Assembly (NCBI GenBank): GCA_963812915.1
Contig: CAWEXB010000009.1
Span: 310,001-374,000 of the forward strand
Source: JACVRW01 sp963812915
Lineage (GTDB): Bacteria; Actinomycetota; Thermoleophilia; Solirubrobacterales; Thermoleophilaceae
Direction: 5' to 3'
Length of the DNA: 64,000 bases
In this document: in pieces, positions 9,259 to 17,635 of the stretch
Numbering within the stretch: the first letter of the stretch is position 1
Layout: each line of letters starts with the position of its first letter
Translations under genes and position numbers: made by a program
The notes under the pieces: model-generated
The model's input: the letters and a program-made list of their open reading frames with translations, nothing else
Told to the model about the DNA's origin: nothing
Database searches by the model: none

Positions 9259-10857
9259 ATGCTTTCCTTCGCGAAAATCCGACCGGGTCGCAAGCCAACG
9301 GCTGCGCTCGCCACTGCCGGTGCCGTCGTCGCCTTCGTTGCCCTCTCGGGTTTCGGAGGGAGCTCGGCGACGGAGGCCCAGGCTCCGAGCGTGGGCCAGT
9401 CACCGCCGGAGTGGGCGGCCAACGCCGGCGCCTGGCCCGCGCACAACCACGACCTGTCGAACACGCGCGCGACGCGTGCAGACGCCGATCAACTCGCAGA
9501 CCGTCTCGCAGCTGAAGGTGAAGTGGACCTTCCCGTTCAAGGGGGCGGGCGCCTTCGGCGTCTTCGCTTCCACGCCGATCTCCCTGAACGGCACGGTGTA
9601 TCTCCAGGACCTCAACTCGAACGTCTACGCGCTCGACCGCTCGACCGGCCAGCTGAAGTGGAAGCACGCGTTCAACAAGCCGAGCGTCGGGCCGAACGGG
9701 GTGGCGTTCGGCAACGGCCGCCTCTACGGCGCTACTGAGACGAATGCCTTCGCGCTCGACCCCCAGACCGGGAACGTGCTCTGGAGCCGCAGGCTGATCC
9801 GCAACAAGAACGAGGGCATCGACATGACGCCTCAGCTCTACGACGGCACCGTCCTGATCAGCACGATCCCCGGCAACACGAAGTCGTTCTACGCGGGCAA
9901 CGGGGACGGCATCGTGTGGGCGCTCGACGCCGCCACCGGTAAGCCGAAGTGGAAGTTCAACACGCTCGCACCGGCGCCAAGCTGTGGGGCCACCCGAATG
10001 TCAACAGCGGCGGCGGCCTGTGGTACCCGCCCGCCGTGGACAGCCAGGGGCGCGTCTTCATCTCCGTCGCCAACCCGGCGCCGCTCTACGGCACCAGGAA
10101 GTTCCCCAACGGGTCGAGCCGCCCCGGCCCCAACCTCTACACCAACTCGATCGTCGCCCTCGACGGCCAGACGGGAAAGCGGCTCTGGTTCCGGCAGGCC
10201 CTACCGCATGACGTGCGCGATTACGACCTGCAGATCCCGGCGATCCTCGCGACAGTCCCGATCAACGGCGTCCAGACGGAGGTGGTGATGGTCGCCGGCA
10301 AGATGGGCAAGGCCTTTGCCTACCGCGCTGCCGACGGAAAGCATCTTTGGACGCGCTCCGTCGGCAAGCACCAAAACGACACCGGGCGGCTGCCGCGCAA
10401 GCTCGTGGACATCTTCCCCGGCGACACGGGCGGGGTCGAGACGCCGATGGCGTTCGCCGACAATCGTCTGTTCGTGCCCTGGCTCGACCTTCCCACCCGC
10501 GCGAGGGCAACCGGCCTCCCAGGCGGGCTGGCGGGGCAAAGCCCCAATCTCCGCAAGGGCCGGGGCGGCCTCACCGCCGTCGACCCCGCCAGCGGCAAGG
10601 TGCTCTGGCAGAACAAGCTGCCGTCGCCGAACTTCGGCGCGGCGACGGTCGCGAACGATGTCGTCTTCACCAGCACGTACGCGGGCACGATCTACGCCTT
10701 CGACACGCAGACCGGCCAGACCCTCTGGACGACGAAGGCGCCCGCCGGCATCAACTCCTTCCCCGCGATCGACGGCGACACGCTGCTTGTCGGCGCGGGC
10801 ACGACCGGGTTCCACAAGAACCCGAAGTTCGAACTCGTCGCCTACGCGCTCCCCTAG
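9259..10857 (+). CDS. Secreted PQQ-type beta-propeller dehydrogenase-like protein, two frameshifts
   Basis: About 530 residues. A Tat- or Sec-like signal (KPTAALATAGAVVAFVALSG after a basic start) is followed by tandem PQQ_2-type blades with the repeated pattern YALDRSTGQLKWK, FALDPQTGNVLWSR, WALDAATGKPKWKF, VALDGQTGKRLWF, YAFDTQTGQTLW. Single-base shifts near 9475 and 9965 break the frame; the joined product is continuous. The family includes alcohol and glucose dehydrogenases and BamB-like scaffolds; I cannot confirm the catalytic Asp/Glu pair, so enzyme activity is unproven. RBS GGGAG. The downstream cupredoxin fits an electron acceptor. Confidence 0.8.
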
Positions 10858-10887
10858 GCCACCGCTACACGTAAAGGAGATTGTCCA

Positions 10888-11268
10888 ATGAACCTACTCA
10901 TGAGCCGCTCGATAGCCGCGCTCGCGGCGGTGGCAATCACGGCGCTCGCGCTCGTCCAGCCCGCCGGGGCACGCACCGAGCCGCAGGCACGCGCGAGCGC
11001 CACCACGATCCAGGTCGGCGCGAAGGAGTTCTCCTTCAAGCTGTCGGCGAAGTCGATCGCGAGGCCCGGCAAGGTCACGTTCGCCGTCAAGAACAACGGC
11101 GACGAGACGCACGACTTCAGCATCAACGGCAAGCAGACCAAGCTCCTGCAGCCGGGTACGACGGCGAAGCTCGCCGTGTCGTTCAAAAAGGCGGGCAGGT
11201 ACCGCTACCTCTGCACGGTGCCCGGACACGCAGCGATGGGGATGCGGGGCGTCTTCACCGTTCGCTGA
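10888..11268 (+). CDS. Secreted cupredoxin (blue copper protein)
   Basis: 126 residues with a signal peptide (SIAALAAVAITALALVQPAG). The mature part is a plastocyanin/azurin-like fold with copper ligands visible: His in DETHDFSI, Cys and His in YLCTVPGH, and Met in AAMGM. RBS AAAGGAG eight bases before the ATG. It follows the beta-propeller gene by 30 bp and is probably co-transcribed, so it may carry electrons from that protein in the cell envelope (inference). Confidence 0.88.
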   Translation: MNLLMSRSIAALAAVAITALALVQPAGARTEPQARASATTIQVGAKEFSFKLSAKSIARPGKVTFAVKNNGDETHDFSINGKQTKLLQPGTTAKLAVSFKKAGRYRYLCTVPGHAAMGMRGVFTVR

Positions 11269-11291
11269 TTTCGAGATACGGTCCTCGGAGG

Positions 11292-11726
11292 GTGCGCGTC
11301 ATCGACACTGAGACGCTCCGCGACGGCGTCGCCGCCGGCTCGGCGGCGGCGCTCGTCAGCGGGGCGCCCTCGACCCTGTACACGCTGCTGACAGGCGGGC
11401 GGCTGCTGGAGTCGTCGCTTGCCGCGGGAACGCTGCTCTTGCCTCACGAGCGGCGGCGGGCGCGCCTGCTGCCCGCCGCCGCGGCGGTCCACCTCGCACT
11501 GTCGCTCGGCTGGGCACTCGTGCTTGCAGTCGCCCTGCCGCGAGAACGGACGGTCGCGTCGGGCTCGCTGGCGGGACTGGGCATCGCCGCGCTCGACCTC
11601 GGGACGATCGGCCGCCGCTACCCCCGCATCCGAGCGCTGCCGCAGCTCCCCCAGGTCGCCGACCACCTCGCATACGGCGCGACGGTGGGCGCCGTGCTGC
11701 GCGTGCGCCGGCGGCGAGGGAGTTGA
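11292..11726 (+). CDS. Hypothetical hydrophobic membrane protein
   Basis: 144 residues from GTG 11292. Alanine/leucine-rich with three or four likely helices: LRDGVAAGSAAALVSGAP, LLPAAAAVHLALSLGWALVL, and GSLAGLGIAALDLGTIG. The C-terminus is arginine-rich (RVRRRRG). No family recognised. It lies 23 bp after the cupredoxin gene and eight bases before the nitroreductase-family gene, so it is likely part of the same operon. Confidence 0.55.
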   Translation: MRVIDTETLRDGVAAGSAAALVSGAPSTLYTLLTGGRLLESSLAAGTLLLPHERRRARLLPAAAAVHLALSLGWALVLAVALPRERTVASGSLAGLGIAALDLGTIGRRYPRIRALPQLPQVADHLAYGATVGAVLRVRRRRGS

Positions 11727-11733
11727 CCCGGCG

Positions 11734-12144
11734 ATGCGGGTCGACAAACGCCGACTGACGACGGCGGTCGCGAAGCACGTCTTGAACCCCATCGTGACGA
11801 TCGGCGTGGATACGGGGCTGCTCCGTGGATGGGCGATCATCGAGACCACCGGGCGCAAATCCGGTAGGCCCCGTCGCACGGCAGTGGGGAACGGACTACA
11901 AGGCGACACGTTCTGGATCGTCGCCGAGCACGGACGCCGGGCGGGCTACGTGCGGAACATCGAGGCCGACCCGCGGGTACGCGTCAACGTGCGCGGAAGG
12001 TGGCGCTCGGGAACCGCACGTCCGTTGCCCGACGACGACCCGCGCGAGCGCCAGCGCCGGATCGGCCGACGCCTCAACGCCGCCGCCGTACGCGCCATGG
12101 GCACGGAGCTGCTGAGCGTGCGGGTCGACCTCGATCCCGAATAG
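11734..12144 (+). CDS. Deazaflavin (F420)-dependent nitroreductase-family protein
   Basis: 136 residues, the normal length of the Ddn family (PF04075). Family features: AIIETTGRKSGRPRRT, the hallmark loop for F420 binding, then FWIVAEHG, GYVRNIEADPRVRVNVRGRW. These proteins use F420H2 to reduce quinones and nitro compounds, usually at the membrane. Its presence supports an actinobacterial host. ATG 11734, seven bases after the membrane gene stop. Confidence 0.85.
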   Translation: MRVDKRRLTTAVAKHVLNPIVTIGVDTGLLRGWAIIETTGRKSGRPRRTAVGNGLQGDTFWIVAEHGRRAGYVRNIEADPRVRVNVRGRWRSGTARPLPDDDPRERQRRIGRRLNAAAVRAMGTELLSVRVDLDPE

Positions 12145-12249
12145 CGACCAGACCGCTCGGTCCCGCAGGAGTTCGAACGCCGGGCCGATGCCGCCCGTCG
12201 CGTACCACAGCCGGCGTAGAGCCCATGTGGCTGCACCCCACGCGGCGCA

Positions 12250-12278
12250 CCGGAAAGAGTCGTCCGCCAGCCGACGAC
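12250..12278 (+). promoter_or_regulatory. Element M2 copy D
   Basis: Single copy reading GGAAAGAGTCGTC, five bases, then GCCGACGAC (ends 12278), 67 bp before the ATG of the lipoprotein gene at 12346. The sequence just upstream (CACCCCACGCGG) matches the extra block seen upstream of copies B and C. Orientation relative to the gene is the same as in the right arms of copies B and C. Confidence 0.7.
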
Positions 12279-12345
12279 ATGCGGAGGCTCCATGACAAGG
12301 ATTCGGGGCGAAGAAAGACCCATTCCCTGACCCTAAGGAGCAAGC

Positions 12346-12882
12346 ATGACTGGTAGCAAACCGTTTACCTTCCTCGCCGGCGCGGCGGTGGTGCCGTTGG
12401 TGGCCCTGGCCGTCGCCGGCTGCGGCGGCGGTGACGACAGCAGCAACGCGACCGCGGCGGTGACGCCGCCGAAGACCGCGAGCGGCGGGACGGCTACGGT
12501 CGGCGTCACGAACAGCGGCCTGGGCAAGATCCTCGTCGACTCGCAGGGCCGCACCCTCTACCTGTTCAAGCAGGACACGGGGACCAAGAGCACCTGCTCC
12601 GGTGAGTGCGCCAGCGACTGGCCGCCGCTGCGGGCGAACGGCAAGCCGACGGTCGGCAGCGGACTGACGGCCTCGAAGGTCGGGACGACCGCGCGCTCCG
12701 ACGGCAAGCCGGAGGTGACCTACAACGGCCATCCGCTCTACCTGTTCGCGGGCGACAAGAAGCCCGGCGACACAAACGGCCAGGGCCTGAACGCGTTCGG
12801 CGCCCCCTGGTACGTCGTGTCCCCCGCCGGCAACCAGATCACCCAGCAGACATCGAGCACGGGGGGCAACGGTGTCTACTAG
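12346..12882 (+). CDS. Lipoprotein with secreted Yx(FWY)xxD repeats
   Basis: 178 residues. Lipoprotein signal with lipobox LAVAGC, then a Ser/Thr/Gly linker and two COG4315 repeats: GKILVDSQGRTLYLFKQD with CSGECASDWPPL, and YNGHPLYLFAGDKKPGD. The tail is NQITQQTSSTGGNGVY. Paralogous to the 8553-9055 protein along its length, but lipid-anchored and not broken. Preceded at 67 bp by M2 copy D. Its 3' end overlaps the next gene's GTG by 11 bases. Confidence 0.88.
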   Translation: MTGSKPFTFLAGAAVVPLVALAVAGCGGGDDSSNATAAVTPPKTASGGTATVGVTNSGLGKILVDSQGRTLYLFKQDTGTKSTCSGECASDWPPLRANGKPTVGSGLTASKVGTTARSDGKPEVTYNGHPLYLFAGDKKPGDTNGQGLNAFGAPWYVVSPAGNQITQQTSSTGGNGVY

Positions 12883-13300
12883 CATCGCAGCGCGACTGTC
12901 GCCCACCAGGGCCGCCCTCCAGACGGCCGTGCCCGCGGCATACGCGCTCGGCGCGCTGATGCTCGCCGGCGAGGCGGCGGTGCACATCCAGCAGTTCGCC
13001 TCGAGCTACTACGCGATCCGCTGGATCGGTCCGCTGTTCATCGCGAACGCTGCCGCATGCCTCGTTGTGATCGCCGGTCTCGCCTACCACCGCACACGGG
13101 CGATCGCCGCGCTCGCCGGCGTCGCGATCTCGACGGTCGCGCTCGCCAGCCTCGTCATCAGCTACGGCCAAGGCCTGTTCGGCTGGCAGGAGTTCGGATT
13201 CCGCACACCTGTCGCCCTCGCCGTCATCGCCGAAGCCGGCGCCGCGATCCTACTGTCGGTCGCGCTCACGCTCCAGATTGCGCGACCCGAATCGAAGTAA
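12872..13300 (+). CDS. Four-helix membrane protein next to lipoprotein
   Basis: 142 residues from GTG 12872, overlapping the lipoprotein gene. Four hydrophobic segments: AYALGALMLAGEAAVHIQ, GPLFIANAAACLVVIAGL, AIAALAGVAISTVALASL, and VIAEAGAAILLSVALTL. The histidine in VHIQQF and one in YHRTRA lie near membrane boundaries; haem binding is possible but not shown. Function unknown; coupling to the lipoprotein is the main clue. Confidence 0.65.
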   Translation: MSTSIAARLSPTRAALQTAVPAAYALGALMLAGEAAVHIQQFASSYYAIRWIGPLFIANAAACLVVIAGLAYHRTRAIAALAGVAISTVALASLVISYGQGLFGWQEFGFRTPVALAVIAEAGAAILLSVALTLQIARPESK

Positions 13301-13356
13301 GTGCCGAGCGTCGAGCGGTTGCACCCTGGACAACCGGGTGACACTGCTCGACGCTC

Positions 13357-13390
13357 CTACTCCCCGCGAGGTAGGGAAAAGATACGACCC
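13357..13390 (+). promoter_or_regulatory. Degenerate M2-like element (copy E)
   Basis: CTACTCCCCGCGAGGTAGGG (13357-13376) differs at two of 20 positions from the central block of copy B, and is followed by AAAAGATACGACC, a weak match to the AAAGAGTCG block. No CCGACGAC block is present. It lies about 185 bp before the sensor kinase gene. Possibly a decayed or variant site. Confidence 0.35.
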
Positions 13391-13500
13391 CAAGGCGATG
13401 ACGAGGACACGCCCGTAGGTGATCATCTGCCTTGAAGCTCGCGCCGGCGCTCCCTCCTCCCGGTAGCCGAGCCCCCCGGGACTTCGGACCCGGGTATTGC

Positions 13501-13531
13501 AAAGGCCCCGGCTCCCCCGGCCGGGGCCTTT
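13501..13531 (+). terminator. Rho-independent-type hairpin
   Basis: AAAGGCCCCGG (13501-13511) pairs with CCGGGGCCTTT (13521-13531) around a nine-base loop. The A-run and T-run flank the stem, as in bidirectional terminators. It would end transcription from the lipoprotein and membrane-protein pair and insulate the sensor kinase gene starting 43 bp later. Confidence 0.75.
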
Positions 13532-13573
13532 CGCCTGACGAACCACGGGTGAGCGCCGTACAGTCCGGGTGAC

Positions 13574-15478
13574 ATGAGACCGGGCCTCACTCGCCGCATG
13601 GTTCTCGCGAGCGGTGTGGTCGCGCTCCTCGTGAGTGGAGCCTTCGTCCTCCTGCTGCTGGCCATCGACAACCTGCGCGGGTCGGCGGAAGAGACGCGTG
13701 ACGCCCGCGAGGAGCTGATAGCAGCGGATCGGCTCGAGAAGCTCGTCATCGATCTCGAGACGGGGGTGCGCGGGTTCGTCATCACCGGTGAAGAGAGCTT
13801 CCTCGCACCGTGGAACGAGGCGCGTGCGGCGTTCCCGGGACAGGCCAGGAGGCTGGAGCGTCTCGTCGCAGGCGACCCGGGACAGCTGCGCCGCGTGCGG
13901 CGAATCGCCCGCGACACCGGGTCGTACATCCGGGACTACGCGACGCCGGTCGTTGAGCAGACTCGACGAGGCGAGCCCTCCGCTCGCAGCGTCGCGGTGA
14001 CCGAAGAAGGGAAGCGGCGGGTCGACCGACTCCGGGCGGAGTTCGACAGGCTCACCGGGACGGAGCGCGCCCGCATTACCGCGCGTGAGGAAAGTGCGGA
14101 CGCGTCCGCACGACGCGCTGTCGCCGCCAGTGTGGCCGGCATTGGCGGCTCGATCCTCCTCATCCTCGTCTTCACCGGTTACCTGACGCGAGTGATCGTC
14201 CAGCCGATCCGCCGAGCATCCTCGATGGCCGGACGACTCGCCGGCGGCGACCTCAGCGCCCGCATGCCCGAGACTGGTGTGGCCGAGATCGGCGCGCTCG
14301 AGCAGTCCTTCAACACCATGGCGACCTCCCTGGCAGCGAGCCGCGAGGAGCTCACCCGGCTCGTCGAGGAACAGGCGGCGCTCCGCCGAGTCGCGACGCT
14401 GGTGGCACGAACGGTGTCGGCGTCCGAGCTGTTCGAGACGGTCACGCGCGAGGTCGGCCTGCTCTCCGGTGCCGATCTCGCGCGCATGGAGCGCTACGAG
14501 GCGGACGGTACGGTCACCGGGGTAGGCGCTTGGAGCAGGGACGCCGAGCAGAAGCTGGTCGTCGGCACGCGCATCGCCCTCGAGGGCGTGAGCATTGCCG
14601 CGCTGGTGCGGGACAGCGGCGGTCCGGTGCGAGTGGACACCTTCGCCCAAGCCTCGGGTCCGATCGCGGAAGAGGCTCGTGCGCTGGGAATCCGCTCGTC
14701 GGTCGGCTGTCCGATCGTCGTCCAGGGCCGGCTCTGGGGCGTGATCGCCGCCTCGTCGAAGAGCGAGGCGCCGTTCGCTCCGGACACGGAAGCCCAGATC
14801 GCCGAGTTCACGGAGCTCGTGGCCACCGCCGTCGCCAACGCCGAGGCGCGCGCCGAGCTGGCCGCCTCGCGGGCGCGGATCGTCTCGGCCGCAGACGAGA
14901 CCCGCCGCCGCATCGAGCGCGATCTCCACGACGGGACACAGCAGCGGCTCGTCTCGCTCGGGCTGGAGCTCCGGCTGGCGCAATCCACCGTGCCTCCGGA
15001 TCTCGCGGAGCTGCGAGAGGAGATCGGCAGGGCGGCTAAGGAGCTGGGCGGTGTGATCGACGACCTGCGAGAGATCTCCCGCGGGATTCACCCGGCAATC
15101 CTCTCCGAAGGCGGGCTCGGGCCGGCCCTGCGGACGCTCGCCCGGCGCTCCGCGATTCCGGTGGAGCTCGAGGTTCGACGGGAGACGCGGTTTCCGGCGC
15201 CGATCGAGGTGGCGGCGTACTACGTCGTCTCGGAGGCCCTCGCCAACGCGGCCAAGCACGCCCAGGCCTCGGTCGCGGAGGTGCTTGTCGAAGCCCGGGA
15301 CGGCGTCCTCGACCTCACGATTCACGACGACGGCGTCGGCGGCGCCGATCCCGCCCGGGGCTCGGGCCTGACCGGGCTGACGGACCGGGTCGAGGCGCTG
15401 GGCGGGACGCTGTCGGTCGTCAGCTCGGCCGGCGAGGGAACGTCCCTCCACGTGGAGCTACCCATCGAGGGGGGCTGA
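13574..15478 (+). CDS. NarL-type sensor histidine kinase (CHASE3-HAMP-GAF)
   Basis: 634 residues, membrane-bound. Order: TM1 (~10-32), an extracytoplasmic CHASE3 domain with the signature LIDLETGVRGFVITGEESFL, TM2 (~185-205), HAMP, a GAF domain (~285-430), then the HisKA_3 dimerisation domain with the phosphorylated histidine in ERDLHDGTQQRLVSLGLE, and an ATPase domain with N-box (ALANAAKHAQAS) and G-box (HDDGVGGADP, GSGLTGLTDRVEALGG). It should phosphorylate one or more of the three neighbouring receivers; the closest is the + strand receiver 93 bp downstream. Confidence 0.93.
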   Translation: MRPGLTRRMVLASGVVALLVSGAFVLLLLAIDNLRGSAEETRDAREELIAADRLEKLVIDLETGVRGFVITGEESFLAPWNEARAAFPGQARRLERLVAGDPGQLRRVRRIARDTGSYIRDYATPVVEQTRRGEPSARSVAVTEEGKRRVDRLRAEFDRLTGTERARITAREESADASARRAVAASVAGIGGSILLILVFTGYLTRVIVQPIRRASSMAGRLAGGDLSARMPETGVAEIGALEQSFNTMATSLAASREELTRLVEEQAALRRVATLVARTVSASELFETVTREVGLLSGADLARMERYEADGTVTGVGAWSRDAEQKLVVGTRIALEGVSIAALVRDSGGPVRVDTFAQASGPIAEEARALGIRSSVGCPIVVQGRLWGVIAASSKSEAPFAPDTEAQIAEFTELVATAVANAEARAELAASRARIVSAADETRRRIERDLHDGTQQRLVSLGLELRLAQSTVPPDLAELREEIGRAAKELGGVIDDLREISRGIHPAILSEGGLGPALRTLARRSAIPVELEVRRETRFPAPIEVAAYYVVSEALANAAKHAQASVAEVLVEARDGVLDLTIHDDGVGGADPARGSGLTGLTDRVEALGGTLSVVSSAGEGTSLHVELPIEGG

Positions 15479-15570
15479 ACGCGCTTTGGTGTACACAGGC
15501 CGCCTGCAACCCCAAGTTTCCTGCTAGCTGCAATGCGAAGCCGGGGCTCGTCAGCGATGGTTCTGAGGGC

Positions 15571-15947
15571 ATGGTTTTGCGTTGCGTGATCGTGGATGAC
15601 AGCGCCCGCTTCCTGGAGGCGGCGCGCGCGCTACTCGAGCGAGAGGGAGTCGACGTCGTCGGCGTCGCATCCACGATCGCCGAGGCGCTCCGGCTGGTCG
15701 ACGAGGTCCGGCCGGACGTCACGCTGGTCGATATCGATCTCGGAGCCGAAAGCGGCTTCGATCTCGCGCTCACGGCTGGCGCGTAACGGGGCCCGGGCGC
15801 CCGTACCGGGCGATCCTGATCTCGACTCACGCCGAAGCCGACTTCGCCGACCTGATCGATTCGAGCCCGGCGGTGGGGTTCTTGTCGAAGTCGGATCTGT
15901 CGGCGCAGGCGCTCTACGCGATTCTCAATGAGTCTCCAGAAAGGTGA
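15571..15947 (+). CDS. Single-domain response regulator receiver, one frameshift
   Basis: A CheY-like receiver: acidic pair in CVIVDDSARFLEAA, phospho-acceptor in VTLVDIDLG, Thr/Ser switch in AILISTHAEA and the conserved Lys in FLSKSDL. One single-base shift near 15785 separates the two halves. Joined, the protein is about 125 residues and stops after the receiver, with no DNA-binding domain. It is a likely partner or phosphate sink for the kinase upstream. Its end overlaps the convergent regulator by 23 bases. Confidence 0.75.
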
Positions 15948-16578
15948 TCACCGCTAGCACGCGGCGGTGGTCGTCGGTGGTCTCGGGCAGCCGCAGCTTC
16001 GAGAGGATGCTGTGGACGTGTTTCTCGACGGTGCCCTCGGTGACCCAGAGGAGACGGGCGATGCCGGCGTTTGAGCGGCCCTCGGCCATCAACGCCAGGA
16101 CCTCGCGCTCACGCGGCGTGAGTTCGCCGAGCGGGTCGGCGGCACGGCGCGCGGCGACGAGCTCCTGTACGAGAGCCGGGTCGACAACCGAGCCGCCGCC
16201 GGCGACCCTGGCGAGCGTCTCGATGAAGTCGTCCACATCAGTGACGCGGCTCTTGAGCAGGTAACCGATCCCCCGGCCACCCGCGAGAAGCTCCGTCGCA
16301 TGTTCCACTTCCGCGTGGGCCGAGAGGACCATGATCCCGATCTGCGGGAATTCCTCGCGGATCGCCCGCGCCGCGTCGAGACCCTCCGTCGAATTCGTCG
16401 GGGGCATGCGTATGTCGACGACCGCGAGCTCGGGCTGGTGCTCGCGAACGAGCTCGACGAGCTCGTCTGCGTCTCCGGCCTGCGCGACGACCCGGAAGTC
16501 GGATCGCTCGAGCAGGCTGGCGAGCCCCTCGCGCAGAAGGACGTCGTCGTCGGCCAAGATCACCCTGGGCGTTTCCAT
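15925..16578 (-). CDS. NarL/FixJ-family response regulator
   Basis: 217 residues. Receiver domain with DDD near the N-terminus (VILADDDVLLREGL), phospho-Asp in AVVDIRMPP, and Lys in YLLKSRV; the C-terminal LuxR-type HTH reads LTPREREVLALMAEGRSNAG followed by a recognition helix in EGTVEKHVHSIL. DNA-binding transcription regulator, probably phosphorylated by the sensor kinase at 13574. Convergent with the receiver gene and divergent from the next regulator. Confidence 0.92.
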   Translation of the reverse strand: METPRVILADDDVLLREGLASLLERSDFRVVAQAGDADELVELVREHQPELAVVDIRMPPTNSTEGLDAARAIREEFPQIGIMVLSAHAEVEHATELLAGGRGIGYLLKSRVTDVDDFIETLARVAGGGSVVDPALVQELVAARRAADPLGELTPREREVLALMAEGRSNAGIARLLWVTEGTVEKHVHSILSKLRLPETTDDHRRVLAVITFLETH

Positions 16579-16774
16579 CGAGCCGTCGCAGCGATTCTCA
16601 CAACTCTCGGCCGGCCGCGCCTACCTTGGTCTTCGGGTTAGCCGGAATACGGATGTTCCTGCTGGCCGGGGCCAAGGATGGTCGCTGGCGGTGCAGACAG
16701 CGGCTCGGTCAGGCTCGATCATCCAGCGCCATGCACTCCAGCCACCAGCGACCTGGGCAAGGAGGACGGCTCAG

Positions 16775-17593
16775 ATGAACGCGGTCCAGGAACGCTCGGA
16801 GGTCGCGCCGAGCATGCAAAACGGCCATCCGGGGGGAGAGCTTGTCGTGCTCGACCGCATCCGGCGCCCCGGGCTCAACGGCCGCAGCGCCACCTCGCCG
16901 GCGGTCAGCGTCGTGATCGCCGAGGGCCAGGCGCTGGTGCGGGCCGGCGTTCGCGTCCTGCTCGAGCGGCACCAGCAGATCGCCGTCGTGGGCGAGGCGG
17001 CCGACGGCGACGAAGCCGTCGCGCTCGTCCGCCGCAGCCGCCCCGACGTCGTGCTGCTGGACGCCGACCTCCCCGGTCTCGATTGCGTCGAAGTCACCCG
17101 CCGGATGCTCGCCGATTCGGCCGTCGCGGTGATGCTCCTGACCGCCTCCGACAGCGACGAGCGGATCATCGCGGCGCTGCGCGCCGGCGCCAGCGGACAA
17201 ATGCCGAGGGACACCGACCCCACCACGCTCACCCGCGCCGTGGGCCAGCTCGCCCGAGGCGAGGCGCGCCTGTCCCCGACCGTCGCGCGTCGGCTGATAG
17301 CCGAGCTCGCGTCCCGGCCAGAGCCCTCGGCCCCCAGCTCCGAGCTGGTCGAGGAGCTGACCGCCCGCGAGCGCGAGGTCGTGGGGCTCGTGGCGCTGGG
17401 CCTCACCAACGCCGAGATCGCCGAGCGGCTTGTGGTCACCCGCGCAACGGCCAAGACCCACGTCAGCAGGGCGATGGTCAAGCTCCACGCCCACGACCGC
17501 GCCAAGCTCGTCGTGTTCGCCTACGAGGCCGGGCTCGCGATGCCCCGCATCGACCCTCGCACCCATGCCCGGACGCCTTCGCTTGCAACATGA
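16775..17593 (+). CDS. NarL/FixJ-family response regulator with extended N-terminus
   Basis: 272 residues from ATG 16775, with AGGAGG at about 16759. About 45 extra residues precede the receiver, whose first acidic residue is replaced: the usual DD reads VVIAEGQALVR. The phospho-acceptor region VVLLDADLPG is present, but the conserved Lys is lost (SGQMPRDTD), so phosphorylation control may be altered. C-terminal HTH: LTAREREVVGLVALGLTNAE, RATAKTHVSRAM. Possibly an atypical, phosphorylation-independent regulator. Confidence 0.88.
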   Translation: MNAVQERSEVAPSMQNGHPGGELVVLDRIRRPGLNGRSATSPAVSVVIAEGQALVRAGVRVLLERHQQIAVVGEAADGDEAVALVRRSRPDVVLLDADLPGLDCVEVTRRMLADSAVAVMLLTASDSDERIIAALRAGASGQMPRDTDPTTLTRAVGQLARGEARLSPTVARRLIAELASRPEPSAPSSELVEELTAREREVVGLVALGLTNAEIAERLVVTRATAKTHVSRAMVKLHAHDRAKLVVFAYEAGLAMPRIDPRTHARTPSLAT

Positions 17594-17635
17594 CGGCCGA
17601 CGTCGCGAATCGGTCATCCGGCCGCCTCGCGACGA

